Source: Channallabes apus
Taxonomy: Eukaryota; Chordata; Actinopteri; Siluriformes; Clariidae
Length of the DNA: 64,000 nt
Reading direction: 5' to 3'
Assembly: GCA_030522415.1 (NCBI GenBank)
Contig: CM060121.1
Span: 18,504,642 to 18,568,641, forward strand
Under the pieces are notes generated by a model. That model saw only the letters and a program-made list of their open reading frames with translations, was not told the origin of the DNA and searched no databases. A program made the translations under genes and the position numbers. This document shows, in pieces, positions 22,201-41,900 of this stretch (position 1 is the stretch's first letter; every line of letters begins with the position of its first letter).

Positions 22201-24619
22201 TTTGAACATTTAAACCAATGATTTTCAATACAACGTAAGCAGGTATGTTGTACTGCCAGGTATCATGGGAGGATCCTCCTGTCCCCCTGAAGTCATCCGA
22301 AGAGTGACAAGTGAAATGAAGGTTAAAGAGATAACGGTACATGTTTGCCATTCTTTGTTGCTGATGCTGGATCTACATCCATAAATACACTGAATGAACC
22401 TGTTCTTGTCTCCCAACCTTTAAAATATCAGGTGGCGTATGGAACTACAGAGAACAGTCCAATCACATTCATGGGGTTTCCTTCAGACAGGATGGAGCTT
22501 AAAACTGACAGCGTTGGATATATTATGGACCACACTGAGGTCTGGTGGTCATAGTTGCTTAACATATTTTTTTATGCATTAAATATATACAGGCGAAGCA
22601 CTTGTCATTTATATACTGCAATATCCAGGCAAACAAAATTTTCTTTGGCATCACACTAAAGAACCTATTCTGGCACCTTTAATTCTATGTATGGATATAA
22701 AGTGGGCCTTTCATCAGGTAGAGATGATATCCTTACTCCTGCTCTTTCTCCAAAGTGATCCTGCAGGGCCAGATAGAGGAATCGTACTAATGCAAAGGTG
22801 TCCATAACTTTTTTTTAACTGACATAGGTCATGATCTTGCACATGGCGTTAGAGTAACACTTCCTCTAATCAAAATGTACTACTTGATAGCCTTCATCAT
22901 GAGGGATACATTTACACCATCATTGAACCCAACTCTCGATTCCTCTTTGAAAAAAATCCCCTATCTCAGCTGATGTTCTCCCACTATGTTACTTGTTTTC
23001 AATGCTAGTTTCTCCTTTTTCATTACTCTCATCATTGGCATCATCTCCGTAAACATCTTGTAACTCAGCGGGAGACCATCAACTGCAGCAAAATGGATTT
23101 TCGAATGAGAATCAAGAGTTGGGTTTAATGATGGTGCTAACATTTCAGGCTGAGCAGTGTTGCTTTGATTTGTAACCAACCTTGATTCCAGTTCGAGGTT
23201 GAGAAACAGTCCACCATGGAGAAATTGTCAGCTAACCACGTGCCAGAAGGTGACTTTTTATTTCAGTTCATGCCATTGGCACAATAGTTGTTTAATACCA
23301 TAGCCTAAGATTCCAAATTCTAAAAAGTCAATAAGGTTGTCAGCTTACCAGCTTGCACTAAATTGCCCGGTCCAATTTGCCCTGGAAAACATGGCTCAGG
23401 TGTGCACAAATCCCTTCCATTAAACCACAGCTACGGTTTATTCACTGCGGGAAAAAGAAGCACTGTAGTCTCTTGATGTACACAGGTGGACCAGCAAGGT
23501 GAGCAGGTGTAAAAGTGTCAAACAAGTGTACACAGTGTACCCACTAAAACAATTTTCCTCCGACACTACAGGGTATTACAGGGAGGGGTATAAGGTGATC
23601 CAATGAAGTAAAAAAATATATATAAATAAATGTAAGCGTTGCTGGTGTCTGTAATAAACTGGCAATAAACTTTCAGGCTAAGGTAGTGGAGTCATCGTCT
23701 GGGCAACTCGTCCCTCTGGGCCAATATGGAGAGCTGCTCATTCGAGGTTACTGTGTCATGCAGGGCTACTGGGACGAGCCTGCAAGAACACAGGAAAGCG
23801 TCTCAGAGGACGGCTGGTACAAGACAGGGTGAGATTTTTAAGCCAGATCTGTTCTTTTCATGCTATTGGGAATACTGGCGTGAATATTAAGTAGGGAAAA
23901 GTACATGCATGGTTAAAAAATTTATTATATTGTATGTGTGTATATATACATATATATCCAGTGATATCGCCAGGATCAATCAACATGGTTACTGTCAGAT
24001 TGAGGGACGCATAAAGGATATGATTAATCGTGGTGGGGAAAAGATCTTTCCTGCTGAGGTCGAACAGTTTCTTTACACACATCCAAAAGTGAAAGAGGTT
24101 CAGGTGAGCCTGGATATTGCTTCATTATACCACAAGGAGGCAGTAGGCGCAGGAGATACAGAGGACTCACTAGAACATTCCTTTCTCTTTTTTTTTCGAA
24201 CTGCATGAAACCTGGAGGTGGTCGGTGTGAAAGACGATAGACTTGGAGAGCAGGTTTGTGCATGCATTAAAGTAGCAGAAGGACAGCACTGCACTGTGGA
24301 GGAGATCAAGGCTTACTGCAAAGACCAGGTAACAGGAATGGCCGCATTCTTTCACACAGCCAAACAAAATAGACCCCAAATAATTTACTTCTGTATTTCA
24401 GATCTCCTACTTCAAAATCCCACATTATGTGATGTTCATTGAGAGTTTCCCACTTACTGCTTCAGGGAAAGTAAGCCTCATTATTCAGTGTCTTATAAAA
24501 ATATGTGCAACAACAATACAAGTGTGTGCTGAGGATGGGGATTAATACAAGTTTGTTCTCCTCCTTAGATCCAGAAGAATAAACTGCGTGCAGAAATAGA
24601 AAACAGACTCGGATTGTGA
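4165..24619 (+). CDS. acsf2: acyl-CoA synthetase family member 2, mitochondrial
   Basis: An ATP-dependent medium-chain acyl-CoA synthetase of the ANL superfamily, expected in the mitochondrial matrix. Sixteen exons: 4165-4253, 16778-16958, 17084-17212, 18515-18568, 20148-20266, 20347-20509, 21579-21674, 21794-21945, 22093-22184, 22260-22336, 22432-22539, 23677-23828, 23962-24103, 24218-24328, 24402-24470 and 24569-24619. All have AG/GT borders and the phases close, giving about 594 residues (human about 615). Adenylation motifs are present: [10 protein letters not shown] across exons 6-7, YGTTENSP in exon 11, YKTGDIA across exons 12-13, [14 protein letters not shown] in exon 13, and ASGKIQK with the catalytic lysine across the last two exons. 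Exon 1 is the least certain part. The donor of 22432-22539 (gtctgg) is weak beyond GT. The gene converges on ndel1. Confidence 0.93.
4254..5955. other. AT-rich start of acsf2 intron 1
   Basis: No gene, RNA or recognisable transposon is seen. The sequence is AT-rich and low in complexity near 5490-5650, with several (ttta)n runs. Short frames here lack domain features. Confidence 0.5.
6084..6631 (-). repeat. 3' LTR, truncated
   Basis: It matches the right LTR from its first base to gcgggaacttgc, then passes abruptly into an L2 LINE 3' fragment at about 6632. A small internal deletion near 6572 is seen relative to the other copy. Confidence 0.85.
6632..7385 (+). mobile_element. L2 LINE 3'-end fragment
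   Basis: This is the 3'UTR of the same family as the long element at 11163-16300, in the opposite orientation. Matching blocks include attagacattgtgactgtga at the left edge, the CT-rich tract at 6665-6750, and the tail caattgttaaaagcgctata followed by (attga)n. It lies exactly at the junction between the truncated LTR and gag. Confidence 0.88.
7386..8617 (-). pseudogene. Gag-like protein of the LTR element
   Basis: The likely start is the ATG at 8615-8617 ([10 protein letters not shown]), 75 bp inside the LTR edge; the frame also stays open upstream through the LTR. An Ala/Lys-rich N-terminus is followed by an acidic segment, a helical stretch, a Pro/Ser/Thr-rich linker, and then a retrotransposon Gag core with [19 protein letters not shown] near 7700-7750 (the family W-F signature). 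No CCHC zinc knuckle is found. The frame runs out of the element into the L2 fragment and stops at 7343, so the C-terminus is not native. Confidence 0.75.
8692..9386 (-). repeat. 5' LTR (complete copy)
   Basis: About 695 bp from TGTAACGC to GCGCTACA. It shares almost identical sequence with 6084-6631, including the accgcttggtcacaaaagaa block and the (GT)n tract. It also holds about 35 bp near 9170-9210 that the left copy lacks, and a terminal segment (9256-9386) that the left copy lost to the L2 junction. Confidence 0.85.
10098..11160. other. AT-rich spacer in acsf2 intron 1
   Basis: No gene is seen. AATAAA motifs at 10517-10522 and 11028-11033 could be old polyadenylation signals of the decayed zinc-finger gene just upstream. 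The rest is AT-rich and without recognisable repeats. Confidence 0.45.
12192..15171 (-). pseudogene. L2 LINE ORF2 (endonuclease-reverse transcriptase), frameshifted
   Basis: The first frame (15171-13468) holds an exonuclease-endonuclease-phosphatase domain: [36 protein letters not shown] and [10 protein letters not shown]. It ends early because the 8-mer ctccgcta is duplicated in tandem at 13463-13478. The second frame (to 12440) holds the reverse transcriptase: [29 protein letters not shown] and YADDTQLY with both catalytic Asp. A second frameshift lies near 12445-12460, after which the C-terminal domain ([13 protein letters not shown]) continues to 12192. The breaks are small, so the copy is fairly young. 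Confidence 0.9.
15268..16173 (-). CDS. L2 LINE ORF1 with SGNH/GDSL esterase-like domain
   Basis: An intact frame of 301 residues. The N-terminus has paired cysteines ([13 protein letters not shown]) that suggest a small zinc-binding fold, then a heptad-like stretch ([16 protein letters not shown]), a Pro/Ser/Thr-rich linker, and an esterase core from about residue 135. The SGNH blocks are visible: VIGDSILRH (block I Ser), [10 protein letters not shown] (Gly and Asn), and DGVHPTREG (catalytic Asp/His). ORF1 proteins of this type in CR1/L2 elements bind nucleic acid and have lipase-like domains. The stop is followed by ORF2 after about 96 bp. Confidence 0.88.
   Translation of the reverse strand: MSTVQLVQCVECRMFRHSSSVISDNFICDRCVLVSTLTEKISGLEERIQTLESVRQCESSVIPVADSLGATGRDNQPPTPTLEPSQRGEWVTTRRHTRSAKANAKASPPEHTSSALHVSNRFALLSDAPAEKPERALVIGDSILRHVTLARPLGAPAAVVRCIPGARAPDIAGNLRALGQHRFSKIVVHAGANDIRLRQSEVSKSNFTEVFKLAKVMSDEVICSGPIPMRRGDIAYSRLWSLNRWMSRWYSKNNVGFIDNWKTFEGKAGLLGRDGVHPTREGAALISSSIAHSLSRGLVNR
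16491..16600. repeat. Imperfect hairpin with (CA)n arms
   Basis: The left arm (about 16491-16541) reads taggatgactttt, (AC)n, accccagttt. The right arm (about 16563-16600) is its near inverse: aaactggggt, (GT)n, gaaagtcgtccta. A loop of about 22 bases separates them. The arms also match outside the microsatellite, so this is more than two facing CA tracts. It lies about 180 bp before acsf2 exon 2. Confidence 0.7.
17470..17556 (+). repeat. Non-LTR tail with (TCTAA)n
   Basis: The sequence gtgcagtcacaataaagttg followed by taatc repeats has the form of the 3' end of a teleost CR1/Rex1-type LINE. Only this 3' fragment is seen, in acsf2 intron 3. Confidence 0.5.
18279..18365 (-). mobile_element. 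tRNA-derived SINE, 3' fragment
   Basis: The (cattcatt)n end, the ccgcttaatcc block and gcctatcccaggagaca match the tail half of the SINE at 44708-45087. The tRNA-like head is absent, so this copy is 5'-truncated. Confidence 0.7.
19405..19705 (-). mobile_element. tRNA-derived SINE, diverged copy
   Basis: It starts with (cact)n, then ccgctttatcc, ccaatccatcgcagagcaca, gaggaaacc..cccggaggaaaccc and ends near ggaggtgcaaggca. It is the same family as 44708-45087, with many substitutions. It lies in acsf2 intron 4. Confidence 0.75.
20825..21012 (+). mobile_element. L2 LINE 3' fragment
   Basis: It matches the last 190 bp of the L2 element, from gtctcagggagtttttcc to caattgttaaaagcgctata and the terminal (aaaactga)n. 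It is 5'-truncated and lies in the intron between 20509 and 21579 of acsf2. Confidence 0.88.
21278..21452 (+). mobile_element. tRNA-derived SINE (degenerate)
   Basis: The tRNA-like head (gctcagtggttgtggcattg, then agttcaaatcc) is followed by cccttgagcaaggccctta and the common teleost SINE end ctctggataagggcgtctgc. The head is diverged but both promoter-box positions can be made out. Confidence 0.7.
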
Positions 24620-26081
24620 AGCTGTCAACACTTTGTCTAAAAAAAAAATAAAAAAAAAACACAGATCCATATAAACTAGTTGCAAAGAGATTTTAGATTT
24701 TTGTACATTAATTAAGGTGGAACGATCAGTTACATTTTATACTGACATTTTAAACTTTATTGGACAACTGTTATCATAATATTCTGAAACAATATACAAT
24801 ATGTAAAATTCACTCTTCCTCTCAAAAACATGCCATAAGGAATTGGAAATAAATTAATGAGCTGTAAGACCCAGTCTTGATATGTACAAATTGTCTGGGC
24901 AAATTTTTAATGCTTTTAATCTTATATACATGTGACAATGCAGAGTCAATAGAGTGCTTAATAACTTACTATACTGTGGGAAATTAAATACTAAGGGGCA
25001 AAAAAAAAAAAAAAAAAAAAAAAAAGGTGCTCCAACATTGTGTGGTTTACAAAGTGCTGGTACAGCCAAGCTTAACTGAAAACCAGAAACAACAGTCAGA
25101 AATACAGACCTGTGAATTAAATAAATTAACAGTGAAGGTCAAACCACCGGCACCGTCAAGAAGCACGAGACAGAGATTAGGTTTACACGGCCACCAAGAA
25201 TTCCTCAACCAATATACTTCAACTCACAACACGGGATCATAACCAGTTTATATAGCTATATAATGTTCTAGAGATAAAACAGTATCATCTTCATTATAAC
25301 CATTGTAAGATAGGATGCTGGCCGGAGTAATGTAAACGTGTACTACTGAGAATAGTGGTGTTTTGCAATGTGCTGAGCAGCACATTTTTCCGAATATTAT
25401 TGTTACACAAACTGTCTAAAGCTAATATAGGGACAGTGAGGTTTTCTATGTCTATCCAACCAGCCTGCTGAAGCAGCATACAGAGCAGAAACACACACAT
25501 GTGAATAATTTAAAAGACCATTACTGAGAGCAGGGGATCTTTCCACGCTGTTTTGAAAGGCTGAAACAGTACATTCCAGATCAACCACCCGCCTCTCTCG
25601 GTGTAAAAAAACTAAAACCTAATTAGAATGTGATTTTGAACGCAAAAACAGAATTCAGTTAAAGAGGTATATAATGTATGCATCGCTGATCTTTTGCATG
25701 GCTGCTTTTCGAATTGGTACACACAAATCCCCCCCCCCCCCCCCCCCCCAAAAAAAAGTAAATAAAAGAAATTGTGCAACAACTTTGTAAATCAAGCCAA
25801 AAAGAAGCAGGGGTCTGTTTAGGCCCCGTTGTCATTTGGCTAGCTTCAAGTAAAGACAAAACCGGTTAAGTGAAAAATGAGAGCTCTGAAGAACCAGGTT
25901 CAACCAACAGAGTCATACGTGCCTCTGTGTCCGACATGCATCTGCCAGACACACACAGCATCTCACACACACAGAAAGAGAGAGAGTGGCAGGGTTTCCC
26001 AGTGTCCTTTCCATTTTGATTTCGTGCTGTCCATGTTTTTTTTCTCTTTTTTTTCCTTTTGTGGAGGCAGGTGTGGAGCTT
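24620..26081. other. Convergent 3'UTRs of acsf2 and ndel1
   Basis: acsf2 ends at 24619; AATAAA motifs lie near 24647 and at 24848-24853. From the other side, the ndel1 3'UTR should cover most of the interval up to 26081. A minus-strand AATAAA at about 24756-24761 would make the two transcripts overlap, but which site is used cannot be told. An A run (about 25000-25025) and a C run (about 25731-25750) are simple repeats. No other gene is seen. Confidence 0.5.
24848..24853 (+). promoter_or_regulatory. Candidate acsf2 polyadenylation signal
   Basis: AATAAA about 230 bp after the acsf2 stop. Another AATAAA occurs in an A-rich stretch near 24647. Confidence 0.35.
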
Positions 26082-34596
<8,515 letters not shown>

Positions 34597-34723
34597 GGTA
34601 GCCTGTAGAATAAGTAAAAAAGAAAGAAAATAAACCAATAAATGCATAAACAAATGCTGTTTTGTGACCAATATTTAATTTATCTGGCCCTCAGCAGAGA
34701 CCTGTCCCTGATTAAACCGCTAA

Positions 34724-35918
34724 TACCCCTATCTCACCTACGCGTAGGGCTGGGCGATATGGCTGAAAACTGTATCACGATATCAGTGTTTCATATCGTT
34801 GATATCGATAATTATTGATATTTATGACCCATTTAAAATAAGGACCAGGAGAAGAATATATTATATTTAAACATTTTTATTTTAAACTTAACCTTCCTAT
34901 GATCATAGTCCCATCAGCTATTAAGACAGAAAGGTCAACAACCATGGAAAAATCTGATAATTAAAAGGTAAACAAGTCTAAAATCACAATGAACACTTAA
35001 CAATTATCTCTTAACATTTAAGGTGCAAAATTAAAGGAAAATGTAAAAAATGCTTAATAAAGCGTAATAAAATAGTGCAATGCGTTTATTATATCAGATG
35101 CCTTTAGAGAAAACAACAAAAATAGATCATTGTAATATATTTGAGTTTGATATTAATTCACTGGCGGGCCACCAGGGGGCCGCGCTGTATATCATATGTG
35201 TCGTATGTACTGAATGCAGTAAAAGAAGAATACCGTTTTTCTCCATGCCTCCGTTTGTCTCACACAAAAAGCAAGTAATATTATAGATGTTAGTTGTGCA
35301 TATTGATGCAAACATAACAATTGTCATACCAAAGAATAAACTACCCGCCAATGTGGCTAGTGAGACTAAAGTTATTAACCGCCACACCAGAATTTTGGCG
35401 GGTGCCAATGTCAACGCCATCTTGTCTCCGTTTATGCTTCTTGAATCGCGACCGTACTACTTCTGGGTCCTAGAGCCGGTCACGGAGCGAGTGCGCATGA
35501 CAGCAAGCAAACTAGCTTCGCGACCTCTGTTTTCTTCCAACAGAGAATAAAAAATATTGAACGTTCTATCGAACGCATTTTTTACTGATATCGATCACGT
35601 GTCTATAGCGAAACATATCATTATCGTTTTATCGCCCAGGCCTACCTACGCGGTTTCGCTGGGTGGTCATAAGTACGGTTCATCATGATTCACCGCAAGT
35701 TTTTGGCGCTGCGAGTACGTTTCCATCTTCCTGTGCGAAAAATTAAACGTTCAATTTTTTTTAACATGTTTAATTTTTTTGTCGGTCTTCGCGGAAGCTT
35801 GCAGTCCTTACAGAACTTCGCAGAACGCTAGCGGAACGTCGACGGGCAATCGCGACGGCTCACTGTGCCTAACTCCGCATCTCACCGTGAGTCAAACTGC
35901 ATAGGTGAGATAGGGGTA
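34724..35918. mobile_element. MITE with TAA target duplication, host of a second nested hAT
   Basis: The terminal inverted repeat TACCCCTATCTCACCTA is present at 34724 and, inverted, ends at 35918. TAA flanks both sides (34721-34723 and 35919-35921). It is a different family from 29292-31734 but has the same target preference. Without its nested element it is about 0.3 kb. Confidence 0.85.
34745..35644. mobile_element. Non-autonomous hAT nested in the MITE
   Basis: The ends are TAGGGCTGGGCGATA and the inverse TATCGCCCAGGCCTA. The 8-bp duplication CCTACGCG (34737-34744 and 35645-35652) is exact and is made of host MITE sequence. The interior has no transposase; the short frames are not convincing. 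Confidence 0.88.
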
Positions 35919-35967
35919 TAATAGATCAATAGCAATAAGAGTCGGTCAGATGAACACAACCCAGGAC

Positions 35968-36776
35968 TAGGGGTAGGCAATATACAGGTATACACGGTTA
36001 ACCAGTAGAAATTTGTCAACCGATAGAGATTTTGGTCTATCGTCTTAATCGTGGTTGAGATCACGTGAAGTTGCACGTTACGTAACCACGCAATACACAT
36101 TCACTTCTATGGGAAGCCAAACGCATCTAAAGTGGGACGAAACTGTGGCACCCGATTGAGCTACTCAAGTTGGTCCGTGCTGCGCGATCCACCGGGCTGC
36201 ACGAATAAACCAGATCATCTCTGTGCCATCCAGATTGTTGCACTGCGCTGTCCACTGGGCCGCGCAGATATTTGGTTCAATCAGTTGCCACAGTTTTGTC
36301 CCACTTTTGATGGGTTTGGCTTCACATATACTTTGACAATGGAAGAAGACGGTGCAGCAGCAGTGAGTTTGCTTACATGTGACAAAAGCAACAACGAGGA
36401 GATTGTAAAGAAAAAAGGTGCATCGTCTGTGGTGTGGAATTGGTTTGGGAATAAGAAAAGTGATACGAATGAGACGAACGTGATTTGCAAGGTACGCAAG
36501 TGCACTGTTTTAACAAGTGGTGGAAACACGTAAAACCTTCATCTGAAAAAAAAAAACCATCATCTGAAATCCAAGCATCCAAACGAATATAGCCAAAGTA
36601 AAAAAATGCGGCAAACCTCAGCAATTCACAGTTTAAATAAAATTACATTATGTAATGTTTGAATTTTTATCTATGCATTTTCAGATACAAATTGCTATAT
36701 TGTGATATGTATCATTATCGAGGTAGAAAATTGCTTCTGCCGTGATAGAAGATTTTGGTTATATCGCCCACCCCTA
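35968..36776 (+). mobile_element. hAT element with ZBED1-like BED exon, internally deleted
   Basis: The ends are TAGGGGTAGGCAATATA and the inverse TATATCGCCCACCCCTA. The flanks cccaggac and ccgaggac agree at 7 of 8 positions, as an aged hAT duplication would. A frame at about 36340-36533 reads EEIVKKKGASSVVWNWFG and then a Cys-containing segment, the start of a BED finger of the ZBED1-like teleost hAT family. The catalytic domain is absent. It is a few dozen bases from the MITE, in ndel1 intron 1. Confidence 0.82.
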
Positions 36777-38831
36777 CCGAGGACCTTCGCATTTAAACTC
36801 AAGACAAGTTGGAAAAAAAAAAAACTTAATTCTTATAAGAGAAAATGTACAAAATATATTTAGTTTTAGCCGTCACTGCTTTGCAATCACTTCATACACC
36901 ACAATTAAAATGCACAAAAATGGTTATGGATTATCATGTACATACAATTTCAGTGTGTGTGTGTGTGTGTGTGTGTCATTATACACAATTATGAAACACT
37001 AAATAAATGCTGTTCCTAGTAGGTCATAATTCACCCTACTGACAGACAGATTCAAAGCATAAAGTACCCAATGATCTGAGATTGAATGACCAAGGATTAA
37101 GTTGAATGATGCAATTCCTCAAATCTAACAGCAAAGGAAAGAAAAGCAGGACGTTCCTGGTCACTTTCCTCTCGTTTCTCGCCTGTGTTTGTGAGTCAGT
37201 GTCTAACCAAAAGGGAGGCTGAGGTGAAGCCAGATTCTTTGTTCATGACATTATTTCCTGGAAAACAGGGAACACACACCATCCTGCAAGACGACGCCTG
37301 CTACCGGTGTTTATAACAAACCAGACACTCGGCTGTAGCAAGGTTTCAAACTTAAACTTACAAAATGATTTAAAAGTTTTAATTTAACGACCAGATACCA
37401 AATGTCTCAATTACATGCATTTAGCGTGTTTTAGTTCTTAGCATTCTGCTTGTAGGATGCAGGTGCTGGTCACATAAATGAAAAGTTTCAGGTTTCGGTG
37501 AACTAAAATAGCGCCACTTCATTGTGGTTTTGTAATTCTATACTTAGGAATTTGAGCATAGAGGACAAGTATCCTAAATCTGCAGTCGGATTTGTTCAGT
37601 CACTGGTGAAACGGTGAATCCGTTTGTTTGAGGTATTAGATTAGCTACCATGAACAGGGAATTTTGCTAATGAGGATTCGCAGAATTCATGCAATCCGAT
37701 GGAAACCATTTGAATTAAAAATTCCAACTTAACGGTTTACACGAACGCTGTTGGAAAAAAATGTGCGCCTCATCAGAATACAACATTTCTAGGCCGGTAG
37801 TCCATAGAAAGTGTTTTTTTCCCCTATACAGCTTTGAGAAAATGCAATTCATTTAAGAGAAGATGACCAAGATGGATCTACAAAAAACGTTTGCATTTCT
37901 CCTCTTCTTTGTAATATGCAGGAACATTCTCCTCAAACGCATTTACTGCTTCTGTAATTATCATGTCAGGCAATGTTTCCCTCAGGGTGAAGCAAATATG
38001 CACTGAGCAATCCAAAATCCAACCAGAAAGAAACAATCACAGCAAATGTTTACATGTTTAACATTGTTTTTTGCACTGAACAGATTCTGTTTAGAACAGA
38101 GAAGGTTTACATTATCCTGCTTATTCCATTCGATCAGGCGCCTGCTGCAGTGGTGACATGATGATTTTCCATTCTGATCGGGTTATTATTCTGATTACTA
38201 ATGAAACATTGGGGTACATCTTAAACCTGGTAACTGTCTTTATAAAACATGAACATCCAAAACCCAGGCTCAAGTAACGTTACGGTTTGCCACAGGCATC
38301 TAGTGAACCTGAAAAGTAAATGTAAGGATAGATCTCCAAAAACAGATGGCTCTGTACACTGTCAAGTGTAGTTGTGTCTAGTAATCGAAGTGTCCATGAC
38401 GAGCACGAGAATTTATAACGTTACACTCAAAATCAGTTTGTAACTCCGCTGTTTACTCAGACAGCTCGGCGTACTGTTAGATTGGATTAAGGCTAGCCAA
38501 GTTAGAAACGTTACCTAGGCGAACACATCACATCCATCACATGACAGTTATCACACAGACATCTATTTCATCCGGAACATTTTGTTTGTATCACACCGCG
38601 TTCAACAAACTGTATCTGAACACCAAAACGAACATTCTGTCCGTCTGAAAGGTCAAACAAACTAACAGGACCAGCTAACGCAGAGCTCACTCCAGGCCCC
38701 GGCATCCGGCTAATCTACAAGCTAAGCCGCAACCGCCTTCACTAAACGGCCCGGGTGTTTCTCCGCTTTACAGAACAACACTTTAAAAACCGTACATCAA
38801 TATTACAAGCGGATATTTATCACCCATTTAC
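36777..38831. other. Rest of ndel1 intron 1
   Basis: Apart from a (GT)n tract at about 36953-36974 this is unique, AT-rich sequence. No exon, RNA gene or transposon is recognised. Confidence 0.5.
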
Positions 38832-38960
38832 CTGAAAATCTACCTCAGCATGCCCAGTCTACGACGACAGCTCTGGACACACCAGCCAAGTGTACAGCTC
38901 TCTGACAGCGGAAGCGCCAACGCGGCTCGCGAGGATTTTTTTTTTTTTTTTTGAGGAGAA
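38832..38960 (-). promoter_or_regulatory. ndel1: ndel1 5'UTR exon and promoter region
   Basis: On the minus strand a donor (gattttcag then gtaaatggg) ends an exon at 38832. The acceptor for the ATG exon is at 34602, so the first intron is about 4.2 kb. Upstream, 38860-38940 is rich in CpG (gcggaagcgccaacgcggct on +), which fits a housekeeping start. The exact transcription start is not visible. A T run follows at about 38938-38952. Confidence 0.55.
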
Positions 38961-41900
38961 GGAGGCAAGACGATTTCCGGGAAGATGACGTAATGACGCC
39001 AGTGATGATTAATCAGACGTCAGTCCCAGCGTTGCCCAATCACACGCGATTACAAATCTATTTCTATATTTTCGAGTCACATTTTCCTCGATTTCCTCAT
39101 GTTTCCATGGTGCACACATCCACAAACTGAAACTTTTATATGAGAAACTGGAGCCTGTTAGGTATTTTGTGTAATGTTTTCATATAGAATAATGATTGGT
39201 TATAAAGGAAAAGAAAAAAAACGCATGACATAAGCAAAAAGTTAAAAGTTGCAGGGTCAGATGGGGCTTGGAGCCAAATCTCAGGGAGCACACTTGCCTA
39301 TTCATTGCTCACTTATCCTGTTATACAGGGTGGCAGGGGGCCTGGAGCATATCCCAGGAGAAGGTGGGGTACATCCTGGATGTGGTACAAATCCATATCA
39401 GGAGAACACATACACACACTCACATGCTCATTCACACATTATGAACATTGTGGGAACACCAATTTGCATGTCTTTGGACTATGGGATGAAACCGGGGCAC
39501 CTAGAGAAAACCCACCAAGCACAGTGAGAACATGCAAACTGAACCTGGACCCTAGAGGTGCAAGGCAACAGTGCTAACCACTAAGCCACTGGTCATTGGT
39601 GGAAACACCAATCAGCCTATACCACATTTTTAGACTGTGAGCTGGGTTCTGGGAATTCCTGCGATCTGTTGTTTTCCTAAAATGTGATGGATTGAATAAA
39701 TCTATGACCTAAGGTCTCATGAAAAGTGACCAGTTAAAACACAACAAGCTCTATGGCAGCACCTGAGGTTTCATTTGTATTTTACTACAGAGCTCCAATA
39801 TCAGCCAAAATGCCAGCCTTCCTCTGAGGTGTCATCACAGATGCTGGTAATGTGGTTAGCTAGAGAGCTGGTGCCTTTTAAAAGCTAACAAAGAGCCTTT
39901 TTCAATGTTTATATTGAAATGGCTATATCAATGGTTACTGATTTTGCAAGCGTTAATATTGCAAAATCAATTATTGAGATCTAGTGCCAACAGGTACTTG
40001 ACAAGTGCAGATTATTAAAATTTTCAATAATCTATGAAAAAACTTAACCACATGACTAGTGTGCTCTCTCTGTTTTTAAGTCAATGGGTTGTTTTACATG
40101 TGCATTTCCTGGGCACAGTGATATAAGAGGTTATGATAGACACTTCAAACTTATACATGGGAGATTTTTCTATACACAAGCGCAAGTAAGCAAACAAACA
40201 GACAAATGACATCTTGGTGACTCAGTGAGTAACACTGCCCCCTAACACCTACAAGATCGGATCCCTGATTTCCCCCTGAGAATTTTGCATGTTTTTCCCA
40301 TGTCTGCATGGACTCCAGATCCACTGTGACTCTGAACACAATAAAATGGTTAACGAGTTACAGTAAGTCATTTCATACTGGGCATACCTCCAGCCATTCT
40401 CCTGTATGATATGTGTTCCTGCCAAAAAAAAAATCACACTTTTGAAAATTATATACCATGAAAACATCAGTTATTCTCTTTTTGCTTATTTTTCATTTTC
40501 ATTTACAAGTCAATATAGTAACAATTTAATATGGGGTCAGTGAGCCTCCAAAGTACAGAACTATATGCTCACAATCTTTTATTCACATGTTATTTAACAT
40601 TGATTGACTGCATAGCAAATCTAAATCAATGATCCAATCCTAACTAACTGCCTAATATGGATAACTGTATTTAGCTAATGTATATATTAGCTTCTTTCTA
40701 TAATAAAGCAAATATCAGATCAAAAAAAGTTCACAAAGGGAATTATCTAGCGAAATAAAGGTAGTTTTTGCTCTCATAATAGTTGTTATTCTGCACAATC
40801 AAAATCCCCCATTTGACTAGAAATGTGTTATATTACTTAGCTTATGTATTATTTTCATGTTTCTTTTTTTCCATCAAACTTAAAAAAATTATATTAATAA
40901 TTTTTTATTTCTTATTAATAATTAATTATTAATGTTAGTTCTATTAATGTTAGTTTTCTGATTTATGACAGTATTCCGCCCCTTCCAATATGGCGGGTGC
41001 GTTGACGTGTCGGTGTACATATCAAAAGTAGCGCATGCGCCCCCTACTGTTTTTCTAATATACGTGCATGTAATAAACCTGTTATGTCGACAAACAGTAT
41101 TTTCTCATTCTTATCACCACATGTATTCAAATGATGGAATTAAAACTAATCAAAAGGATAAAAAAAGTAATTCAAGAGAGTATTTAAAGGGAAGAATAAA
41201 GAGCCAAAAAACAGCATAATATTTTAATGATTTGAGTTTCAAAAATGAAATGCAGAAAATTCATGCGTTCCTCAATGTCATAGTCTGCTTATCACAGACT
41301 GAGGAGGAGGTGGAGAAGTGATCTGCCTGCTGCTGATTCAACTTGTGAGAGGCATTCAGTAAGCATTTAGCCTGTGTTTTATTAAATCCAGAGCATGAAT
41401 TACTATAAAATATAATAATTTGCGTTTTCAGTTTGGTAATGTGAACTCTTGGTTTAGTAATCCGTCCAATTTAGTAATTTTTCCCTTCACTCTACCTCTT
41501 GGGCTCCATTCAAAACCTACAGTACAGTAGGTATCTGTTTGGTGCATGTGTGTGTGTCTATCATACTGGTAGTTATAGCTTTCAGTTCTTTTTCAGTCTA
41601 GTTTTTCCTGTAATAATAGTCAGATTGTAATATTTGTGCTATAGTTTTTAAAGCCTAGTGGGCTTGCGAGCTTCACGGCACATGGCGTAATGTCCAGTTT
41701 CTGTCCTCTGATTCCAACAACTCCAAAATTGAGGTAGTTTACTAAAGTTCAGTGAAGTAACAGAGACACAAGTGAACCCTCTTGTCTGCATCATGTGCTT
41801 GTGTCTCACCAATTCTTGGTGAGCGGTCCAGACATCCAGCTGTGGTGTTTAACTCTCACCGAGACATGCTGGTATCAGAATGTAATAGCAGTGTTTATTA

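Noticed and set aside
35287..35550. 87-residue frame inside the nested hAT
   Set aside because: No transposase or other motif is recognised and the element is non-autonomous; not listed as a gene.
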